Notes under the pieces: generated by a model
Told to the model about the DNA's origin: nothing
Seen by the model: only the letters and a program-made list of their open reading frames with translations
Database searches by the model: none
Made by a program: the position numbers and the translations under genes
Shown here: in pieces, positions 6,548-13,138 of the stretch
How the letters are laid out: every line of letters begins with the position of its first letter
How positions within the stretch are numbered: the stretch's first letter is position 1
Assembly (NCBI GenBank): GCA_938004375.1
Contig: CALKWH010000071.1
Span: 1 to 16,939 of the forward strand
Direction of reading: 5' to 3'
DNA from: an uncultured Pseudomonadota bacterium
GTDB taxonomy: Bacteria > Myxococcota_A > Polyangia > HGW-17
DNA length: 16,939 nt

Positions 6548-8335
6548 ATGGATCCCATGCGAGAGCCAACTCCTGACGAATCTCCGGTGGAACCGGTCCG
6601 TTTCGGTGAATACCTGCGTCACGCCTCGGTGAAATACGGCGAGATCCGCTACGGCGATCTGTCGACGCTGGGTCCCCGCGGCAAGGCCACGCGCATCGGC
6701 GTGACGCCGCGGCACGTCCTGCGCATTCTCGCACCCTACCTCTCCGTGCGTTTTGGCGAACAACTGCGCGCGGTGCTGCCGCTGGCGCTGTACCTCGCCT
6801 TGTTCCAGGCCCTCATCCTGCGGCAGAGCATCATCGGCAGCCTGGCGATCAGCCTGGGCCTGTTCGCCGTCATCGTGGGACTCATGCTTTTCATGGAGGG
6901 CCTCAAGGTCGGGATGATGCCGTTCGCCGAGTTGCTCGGTACGGAACTGCCCTCCAAACTGAGGCTGCGCGTGGTGCTGGTCGTGGCCTTCATCATCGGG
7001 GCGGCGGCGACCTTCGCGGAGCCGGCCATCGGGGTGCTCCAGAGCGCGGGTGCTTCGGTCGCGGGGGACAGGGCGCCCCTGCTCCATGCCCTGCTCAACC
7101 GGCACTCCGTGGCCCTGGTGCTTGCGGTGGCCGCCGGCGTGGGGTTGGCCACCATCCTCGGTGTGCTGCGTTCGCTGCGCGGCTGGTCGCTCAAACCGTT
7201 GATCTTTGCGACTCTGTTGCCCACGCTGCTGGTGACGGCCTATGCCTTCCTCGACGCGTCCGGCCAGGTCGAGCGCATCGTCGGGCTGGCCTGGGACTGC
7301 GGCGGCGTCACCACGGGGCCCGTCACCGTGCCGCTGGTGCTCGCCCTGGGCATCGGTGTGGCCCACGCGGCCAACCGGGACGACGGCTTCTCCGGGTTCG
7401 GGGTGGTCACGCTGGCCTCGATCCTGCCCATCCTCATGGTGATGCTGCTGGGGATCGTGCTGCTGCACACGTCCAACCCCGCAGCCTCCCCCGCCGTCGC
7501 CGGTACGTCGGACGTCGGCCCCTCCGCGAGCGGGTTGTGGGTCGCCGGTATGGCGGTCCTTGGAGCAGCCCGTGCAGTCCTGCCCTTGTGCCTGCTGCTG
7601 ATCATCATCCTCGTGTGGCTGCTGCGATCCCGCATCCCCAACCGCACCATCACGTTCTACGGTATGGCCCTGGCGCTCCTGGGGATGGCGGTGTTCAACC
7701 TCGGGCTGGCCTTCGGCCTGGGCTCACTGGGAGAACAGGTCGGCTCCATCATGCCTGCCGCCTTTCAGAATCTGGCCGGCATCCATGGGTCGCCCCTGTA
7801 CAACTCGGCGCTGGGCAAGGGCCTGGCGCTCTTGTTCGCGTTCTTCCTGGGTCTGGGCGCCACCCTGGCCGAGCCCGCCCTGAGGGCGCTCGCCATGACG
7901 GTCGAGAACGTGACCAACGGCGCGATGGAGCGGGGCACCGTCATCGGCGCCGTCAGCGTGGGCGTGGGGCTCGGCATCACCGTGGGCGTGGCCAAGATCA
8001 TCTGGGGCTTCTCCATCACGCCGATCCTGCTGGTGGGCTACGCCGTCCTGCTCGGGATGACCGTGTTGTCCTCCGAGAAGTTCGTCAACGTCGCCTGGGA
8101 CAGCGCCGGCGTCACCACCGGTCCGGTCACCGTGCCGCTGGTGATCGCGCTGGGGCTTGGGCTGGGGCAGGCCAGCGGCGTCGTGGAGGGCTTCGGCATC
8201 CTGGCCATGGCCTCCCTGTTCCCCATCGGCTCCGTGCTGTTCATGGGGCTGCTCTCCGATTGGCGCATGGCCCGCCGGCAGGGCCTGGAGGAAGAGGTCG
8301 AGGAGGAGCTCGCCGAAGCCTCGATGATGAACTGA
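6548..8335 (+). CDS. Tandem DUF1538 multi-pass membrane protein
   Basis: A 595-residue integral membrane protein with a roughly 70-residue soluble N-terminus and many hydrophobic helices. It consists of two homologous halves (about 70-310 and 345-575). Each carries an A-E-P motif (E158 and E442) in a G-A-x-A-T/L context and, about 90 and 75 residues later, the signature A-W-D-x-x-G-V-T-T-G-P-V-T-V-P (W249 and W517). This internal duplication and signature fit the DUF1538 family, whose transport substrate is, to my knowledge, not established. The next two genes encode PII-like proteins, so regulation of transport by PII binding is inferred. No strong Shine-Dalgarno is seen before ATG 6548; the in-frame ATG at 6557 is an alternative. 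The acidic Glu-rich C-terminus is cytoplasmic-looking. Confidence 0.85.
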   Translation: MDPMREPTPDESPVEPVRFGEYLRHASVKYGEIRYGDLSTLGPRGKATRIGVTPRHVLRILAPYLSVRFGEQLRAVLPLALYLALFQALILRQSIIGSLAISLGLFAVIVGLMLFMEGLKVGMMPFAELLGTELPSKLRLRVVLVVAFIIGAAATFAEPAIGVLQSAGASVAGDRAPLLHALLNRHSVALVLAVAAGVGLATILGVLRSLRGWSLKPLIFATLLPTLLVTAYAFLDASGQVERIVGLAWDCGGVTTGPVTVPLVLALGIGVAHAANRDDGFSGFGVVTLASILPILMVMLLGIVLLHTSNPAASPAVAGTSDVGPSASGLWVAGMAVLGAARAVLPLCLLLIIILVWLLRSRIPNRTITFYGMALALLGMAVFNLGLAFGLGSLGEQVGSIMPAAFQNLAGIHGSPLYNSALGKGLALLFAFFLGLGATLAEPALRALAMTVENVTNGAMERGTVIGAVSVGVGLGITVGVAKIIWGFSITPILLVGYAVLLGMTVLSSEKFVNVAWDSAGVTTGPVTVPLVIALGLGLGQASGVVEGFGILAMASLFPIGSVLFMGLLSDWRMARRQGLEEEVEEELAEASMMN

Positions 8336-8353
8336 CGACCGGGAAGGGGCGAA

Positions 8354-8734
8354 ATGGATAAGAAGCGAAAATTTACCGTCCTCACTGAGCTCTCGCTGAT
8401 CACCTGCATCGTCCAGCGCGGCAAGGCCAACGACATCGTCAAGGCCGCCGTGCTGGCCGGCGCCCAGGGCGCGACCGTCTACTTCGCCAGCGGATCGGGG
8501 ATGCGCGAGAAGCTCGGCATCCTCGGACTGGCCGTCGAAGTGGAGAAGGAGGTCATCAACATCGTGGTGCCCAACGAGCAGGCCGACCACATCTTCGAGG
8601 TGATGTACAAGGCAGGCAAACTGGACACCCCGGGGATGGGCTTCATCTACATCACGCCGCTGGAGAAGGCCACGACCTTCATCCCCGACCATGTCGTGGA
8701 GAAGTTGGCCCGGAAACAGGAGCAGGAGTCATGA
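8354..8734 (+). CDS. PII-family (GlnB-like) regulatory protein
   Basis: A 126-residue protein with the ferredoxin-like PII fold. The first beta strand ends in ITCIVQRG. The T-loop region (38-65) contains SGSGMREKLGILGLAVE in place of the classical loop. The C-terminal half (66-102) reads VINIVVPNEQ..., followed by a B-loop-like AGKLDTPGMGF (87-97) and IYITPL. There is no tyrosine at the classical uridylylation position of GlnB, so control by GlnD is unlikely. PII proteins form trimers that bind nucleotides between subunits and dock on transporters or enzymes. The gene starts 18 bp after the DUF1538 gene (AAGGGG upstream), so the DUF1538 protein is the likely partner. Ligand unknown. Confidence 0.85.
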   Translation: MDKKRKFTVLTELSLITCIVQRGKANDIVKAAVLAGAQGATVYFASGSGMREKLGILGLAVEVEKEVINIVVPNEQADHIFEVMYKAGKLDTPGMGFIYITPLEKATTFIPDHVVEKLARKQEQES

Positions 8735-9072
8735 GCGCCGACGCCCCCACCACCGGCGGGCGGATGCTCCTGGTCATCCTGCCCGATGACGACGCGATCG
8801 TGGGCGCCGCTCGCGACCTGCTGTCGGTGAAACACGGGCTCGACTCGTATCAGACCCACCGTTGCCGCGGCTCTTTGCCCGGTTGCCCTCTCGACCGTCG
8901 CGGCGTCCCCCTCTGGCGCGAGATGGTCATCCTCGAGGCGGCCGTACCGGACGTCCGGGCGGAGATGATCTTCCGGGAGCTTCACGACACCTGCATCACC
9001 GGTCGCGGCGACGGAGCCATGCTGCTGTTGGCCCGGACGCGCCGCCTCGGTGTCGCGTCCCCCCAGGATTGA
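8731..9072 (+). CDS. Degenerate PII-like protein
   Basis: A 113-residue protein starting in an ATGA overlap with the stop of the PII gene, which implies translational coupling. Residues 64-100 (REMVILEAAVPDVRAEMIFR, then ITGRGDGAMLLL) align by eye with residues 66-100 of the preceding PII protein (the strand, helix, B-loop, strand unit). The N-terminal strand GRMLLVILPDDDAIV also fits the fold. The T-loop stretch is different: it is short, rich in Arg, Pro and Gly, and has two cysteines (C45, C52). It may form a heteromeric partner or diverged sensor alongside the first PII protein. The assignment rests on pattern similarity and position; an unrelated ferredoxin-fold protein is possible. Confidence 0.65.
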   Translation: MSADAPTTGGRMLLVILPDDDAIVGAARDLLSVKHGLDSYQTHRCRGSLPGCPLDRRGVPLWREMVILEAAVPDVRAEMIFRELHDTCITGRGDGAMLLLARTRRLGVASPQD

Positions 9073-9091
9073 ACCCTCTGCACACGTGTGA

Positions 9092-9994
9092 TTATTTGCT
9101 GCTGTTGGAGCCTTTGGCGGGACAGGCGATGCGCTTGCACTTGGGCTTGCCGTTCCAGGCCTTCTTGAGTTGGAGCAAGAGGACCTTGTCCCCGACGGCC
9201 GGCTCGAAGTCGCAGCCGTCGTAGTCGAACATGACCTCGCCCAGGGTGGGGTGCATGGCGTAACCGAAGCCCTGCTCCTTCTTCCAGGAAATGACCTCGG
9301 CCCACGGATCGCTGATGCCGAACCCGCCGTCGTCCTGCACGCGGATGGTGGTGTCGCCGCCCGCCGAGGTCGAGGCGACGGGCGTCTGGACCGCCGTGGT
9401 CGGTCCCGTGCCCGCGCCGGGGATCTTGTCGACCGGGTGGGACATCTCCTTGGACTTGAGCACGTACAGACCAGAACGGGAGCCGCGGGAATCCAAAAGG
9501 CTCTCGGTGGAGTGGGGCAGGGCGCCGGGACCGGTGGCCTGGCGCGCGGCCTCCCAGACGTTGACCGTCGGCACCTGGGACTGCTGGGGAGGGAGGGCGC
9601 CAGCGGCCGCCTCCACGTGGGTCTTCATGGAGTTCATGGCGTCCATCCATGTCTGCAGGCCGGACATGGCGCTGGCCGGATCGGGGTGGTCGTGCTGCTC
9701 GATCAGGAAGGTAGTGCCTCCGGGCGAGGGGGCCATACGGAACACAATCGTGATCGGTGGGATCTGGATGGCCACGATCGAGGCCTCTTCGAGCTGGGTG
9801 AAAGCCCCGGACATGACCACGGCGTGACCGGGCTTGTCCGCGTCCGGCGACCAGCCCAGCGCCCACAGGCCTCCCGGGCGGGGGTCCACCACGGCGTTGC
9901 ACTGCCACCACGCGGCCAGTTCCACCGGGCTGACGAGGCAACGATAGACGAGATGCGGTGGGGCTTTGATGAAGAGGGGGGGGGCCTGGTTCAT
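9092..9994 (-). CDS. SRPBCC (AHSA1-like) plus cold-shock-like domain fusion protein
   Basis: A 300-residue cytoplasmic protein. The start at 9994 is chosen because GGAGGA lies 7 nt upstream; an ATG 51 bp further up encodes a non-conserved extension. Residues 5-130 look like an AHSA1/SRPBCC ligand-binding domain (IKAPPHLVYRCLVSPVELAA, PGG-x-W, and FLIEQHDH near the end). A roughly 100-residue low-complexity linker rich in Pro, Ser, Thr and Ala follows. Residues 231-290 resemble a cold-shock domain: VISWKKEQGFGYAM corresponds to the strand-1/RNP1 region, EVMFDYD to RNP2, and GDKVLLLQ to a later strand. Aromatic residues important for nucleic-acid stacking are partly kept. Codons 4-7 include a run of nine C. 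It is last in the leftward operon; function unknown. Confidence 0.75.
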   Translation of the reverse strand: MNQAPPLFIKAPPHLVYRCLVSPVELAAWWQCNAVVDPRPGGLWALGWSPDADKPGHAVVMSGAFTQLEEASIVAIQIPPITIVFRMAPSPGGTTFLIEQHDHPDPASAMSGLQTWMDAMNSMKTHVEAAAGALPPQQSQVPTVNVWEAARQATGPGALPHSTESLLDSRGSRSGLYVLKSKEMSHPVDKIPGAGTGPTTAVQTPVASTSAGGDTTIRVQDDGGFGISDPWAEVISWKKEQGFGYAMHPTLGEVMFDYDGCDFEPAVGDKVLLLQLKKAWNGKPKCKRIACPAKGSNSSK

Positions 9995-10055
9995 GCTTTC
10001 GTCCTCCAGGTTTTCGAAGATATGCAATTCAACGCGAAAACGCAAAAAATATCAT

Positions 10056-11705
10056 TCACGGTGGACCGACGTCGGCCTCGAGACGCGCGAGATCCGAGGC
10101 CCAGGCGTCGATGGAGAAGGGCTCCCCACACACGGTCGCAGCGAAGGCGAACGGGTCGTCCACGTCCGCGCCCGGGGCGAAGAGCCGGTCCCGGAGGAAT
10201 TCGCCCAGGGCGAGGGAGGCTGCGGTGGTGAGTCCCAGCATCGACGCACGGCCGATCAGATCCATGTCCAGCGGATTCGTGTCGTGCCCCTGGACCCGGG
10301 CCAGCCGGCGGGCGAGCTGGGCGGCGAAACAATGACCCAGGAGATAGTAGGGATACCCCACCGGGTGGGTCACCAGGTGCCGTTTGGAGAGGTAGTCGAC
10401 GCAGGCTTCGCGCCCGGGAGGCCGTGAGATCCCCTGGAAGCGCTCCACCAGGGTCCAGTACAGCGCCTGGAGGTCCTGTTCCGGATCCCGGTACAGGGCG
10501 CGCTCGAAGTGGGCCAGGGCCAGGGCCCAGCGGGTGAAGGACAATCGGTCACACCAGTCCGCGCGCCGGATGGCGCGCTCGTGGTGAGGGCGCAGGGATC
10601 CCAGCCGGCCGGGGCGTGTCGCCCGGATCCAGGAAGGGATGAAGGGCAGCCGTTGCAGCAGGAGACTGAAGCCCTCGGAAAGGAGTGGATGCGCCGGCAC
10701 CCTCAGGAGGAACGGGAGGCCGGGATCCAGTTGGGAGAACCAGGCCGCGTGACCGGCCTCGTGCAGCAGCAGCGTCAGGCTGTGGAAGTCGTCCCCGAGC
10801 TCGGCGGCGATGCGGATGTCCGCGCCCCGGTTCATATGGATGCAGAAGGCCGTCGGGAACCAGGCGCCGGTCTTCGGGGTCCGGTAACTGAAGGGCCGCT
10901 CCGGCCAGCCCAGGCCTGCCAGGGTCCGCCGGACGAGGGTCAGGGGCGCGCCCCGGATCCAGCGGGCCGGATGCCCGTTGAGGGTCGCAGGCGCGGTCTG
11001 CGCCCATGGATCACCATACTGCCAGGCGGTCCCGGATTCGAAGCCGCGCTTCCATCGGTCGGCCAGCTCCCTGTCCAGGGTGGCCTTCATGCGCGCATGG
11101 GGCGCCTCGGTCAGGTCGCCGATCCGGTCGAGGAACGACCAGAACCCGTCGGGAACCCAGCCATCTTCGCGCAACCGGTAGGCAAAGAAGTCTTCGTGCC
11201 CCAGCTCCCGGGCGAGCTCGTTGCGCAGTCGGACCAGATGGAGGAAGGGCTCGCGGAGGGTCGGCGGCGAAGGCACGCAGGCGCTCCAGGACCTGTGCCT
11301 GGCGGCCTCGTTCCCCACCCTGAACCAACAAGACCAACGGCGGTGTCCGCGTCCGAAAGCAACGGATCCGGCGGCCCGGCGGCTCATCCGTTCGAGGGTT
11401 CGCATCGCTTGTGCCAGTTGGGCGAGCAGGACCGGTGAGCCGCGATAAGGCTCGAAGAACCCGCGCACGGCGCGCCAGATCCGGGTGTGGGCGGTCCCGA
11501 CGGCGTCTGGCCGGACCTCGAGCTCACGGGCGAGCTCCAGATAGACCGCCAGATGATGTGCGAGCGACTGCTGGGCGCCTGAGCCTTCGTGGGGCGGGAC
11601 GGCGTCGGACACCCATCGGGTCCAGGACTCCCGGTTCTGGGCGATGGAGCGCGCTTCGACATAGGCCGCGAGCTTGGCCAGGGCGGCGCCAGGTGAGTCA
11701 GGCAT
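10056..11705 (-). CDS. M3/M2-type gluzincin zinc metallopeptidase
   Basis: A 549-residue protein. HEAGH at 315-319 supplies two zinc-ligand histidines and the catalytic Glu316. E344 in LLSEGF, 25 residues after the second His, is the expected third ligand, as in M3 and M2 peptidases. LVRLRNELARELG (158-170) matches the helix pattern of these families. No signal peptide is seen, so it is probably a cytoplasmic oligopeptidase or carboxypeptidase. Its ATG overlaps the stop of the polymerase gene by 8 bp (atgcctga), implying coupled translation. Residues about 113-148 look scrambled (Trp/Arg/Ser-rich, weak third-base bias), while another frame reads like a helix there, so two compensating indels are possible. 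The exact subfamily is uncertain. Confidence 0.75.
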   Translation of the reverse strand: MPDSPGAALAKLAAYVEARSIAQNRESWTRWVSDAVPPHEGSGAQQSLAHHLAVYLELARELEVRPDAVGTAHTRIWRAVRGFFEPYRGSPVLLAQLAQAMRTLERMSRRAAGSVAFGRGHRRWSCWFRVGNEAARHRSWSACVPSPPTLREPFLHLVRLRNELARELGHEDFFAYRLREDGWVPDGFWSFLDRIGDLTEAPHARMKATLDRELADRWKRGFESGTAWQYGDPWAQTAPATLNGHPARWIRGAPLTLVRRTLAGLGWPERPFSYRTPKTGAWFPTAFCIHMNRGADIRIAAELGDDFHSLTLLLHEAGHAAWFSQLDPGLPFLLRVPAHPLLSEGFSLLLQRLPFIPSWIRATRPGRLGSLRPHHERAIRRADWCDRLSFTRWALALAHFERALYRDPEQDLQALYWTLVERFQGISRPPGREACVDYLSKRHLVTHPVGYPYYLLGHCFAAQLARRLARVQGHDTNPLDMDLIGRASMLGLTTAASLALGEFLRDRLFAPGADVDDPFAFAATVCGEPFSIDAWASDLARLEADVGPP

Positions 11706-13128
11706 CGTGACCGTCTCGCAGCGCCACGCGCTCCCCGGCCAGTTCCGTCAACAGCGCCAGGGCCTCCTCCCGGGTCACGAGCTCGCCGTTCAACTGGGCG
11801 TCCTCGACGACCTGGAGCAGCTCCCGGTAGACCGGCCCCCGGGGGACGCCCAGGGCCAGCAGATCGCGTCCGCTGACGAGCCTGGGGGGCTTCTCGGCGC
11901 CGGGCGACAGCGAGTCGATGCGCGCGCGAGCGTGGTCGTGCTCCTCCAGTTTGCCGTGGCTGGCCAGGCAATCGAGGCGGTGCAGCCCCAGCAGGGTGTG
12001 GACGTAGTGTCGTGCGCGGGGATCCGGGTCCGGCCAGGACTGCAGGGTCTTGCCGACCAGCCGCTTCAGGGTGGCGTCCTTCATGTGGAACACCGAGGCG
12101 AGCCGCATGTGATCGGCGACCAGCTCGGAGACATCCCGGGCGAAGTCAGAAGGGAACCGGAGCCGGGTCAGGATCGCGCCGGCCATCTCCGCGCCGATCT
12201 GCTCATGGCAGTAGAACGTCCTGCGGCCGTCTTCCCGGCAGGCCGCGGCGCGGGGTTTTCCGAGGTCGTGCAGGAGAGTGGCCCAGGCCAGCAGCGAGGC
12301 CTGCCCGGGCTGCGATGGTCCCTGGCCTTCGAGCAGTTCCATCGCCCGCAGGGTGTGGGTCCACACGTCCCCCTCGGGGTGGAAATCGGGGTTCTGCTCG
12401 ACCCCCATGAGCGTTTCTAGCTCGGGCAGGACCACCGCCAGCAGCCCCGAACGCTGGAGAAGCTCCAGCCCCCGGGCCGGGCGCGGTCCGGTGAAGATCA
12501 AATCCAGTTCGTCCCGAATCCGCTCCATGGAGACGTCCCGGATTTCCGGGGCGAAGCGCAGGATCCCCTCCCACGTCGCCTCCTCGATGGGGAAGCCGAA
12601 CCTCGCGGCGAAGCGGATCGCGCGCAGCATCCGCAGGCGGTCCTCGGCGAAGCGGGAGGAGGGGTCCCCGATGGCGCGGACGACCCCAGCCTCGAGATCC
12701 GTCACTCCGCCGACGTAGTCGCGGACCTCCCCAGAGAATGGGTCGGCCAGCAGGCCGTTGATGGTGAAATCCCGGCGCAACACGTCCTTCTCTGAAGTCG
12801 AGAAGGCGATCTCCCCTGGATGACGGCCGTCCGAATAGGCGCCCTCGGACCGGAAAGTTGCGACCTCGACCGGGACGTGGTCTTGCACCACCAGGATGAC
12901 GCCGAACGCCGCTCCGACCTTGACCGTGTGCGGAAAAAGTTCCACGACCACGTCCGGTGTGGCCGACGTGGCGAGATCATAGTCCGCCGGCGTGAATCCC
13001 AGGATGCAGTCGCGCACGCACCCGCCGGCGAAGCAGACCTCATGGCCGTGTTCCCGAAGCCTCCCGGCTACGGCGAGGGCTGCGTCCAAGATGGGGGAAG
13101 GGGGGAAGGTGATGCGGGAGATGGCCAT
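11698..13128 (-). CDS. cca: CCA tRNA nucleotidyltransferase / poly(A) polymerase family with HD domain
   Basis: A 476-residue protein. ATG 13128 has AGGAG 7 nt upstream; a longer reading frame exists but its extra 40 residues are a basic shadow of the upstream gene. Residues 33-51 hold FAGGCVRD and the metal-binding D49-Y-D51 of nucleotidyltransferases. RRDFTING (118-125) and EDRLRMLRAIRFAARFGF (162-179) are the nucleotide-selecting and neck motifs. An HD domain (LLHDLGKP) and the HTLRAMELL helix follow in the C-terminal half. It adds or repairs the CCA end of tRNA or, less likely, polyadenylates RNA; motifs alone do not separate these. It starts 10 bp after the pseudokinase gene and overlaps the peptidase gene. 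Confidence 0.88.
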   Translation of the reverse strand: MAISRITFPPSPILDAALAVAGRLREHGHEVCFAGGCVRDCILGFTPADYDLATSATPDVVVELFPHTVKVGAAFGVILVVQDHVPVEVATFRSEGAYSDGRHPGEIAFSTSEKDVLRRDFTINGLLADPFSGEVRDYVGGVTDLEAGVVRAIGDPSSRFAEDRLRMLRAIRFAARFGFPIEEATWEGILRFAPEIRDVSMERIRDELDLIFTGPRPARGLELLQRSGLLAVVLPELETLMGVEQNPDFHPEGDVWTHTLRAMELLEGQGPSQPGQASLLAWATLLHDLGKPRAAACREDGRRTFYCHEQIGAEMAGAILTRLRFPSDFARDVSELVADHMRLASVFHMKDATLKRLVGKTLQSWPDPDPRARHYVHTLLGLHRLDCLASHGKLEEHDHARARIDSLSPGAEKPPRLVSGRDLLALGVPRGPVYRELLQVVEDAQLNGELVTREEALALLTELAGERVALRDGHDA

Positions 13129-13138
13129 GGTCAGGCTC

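Noticed and set aside
7537..8361. Plus-strand 274-residue open frame inside the DUF1538 gene
   Set aside because: Arg/Gly/His/Pro-rich off-frame reading of a GC-rich gene whose own frame has strong family motifs.
9081..9090. CACACGTGTG palindrome between converging genes
   Set aside because: A perfect 10-bp palindrome but with no loop and no T tract; not a convincing terminator or operator.
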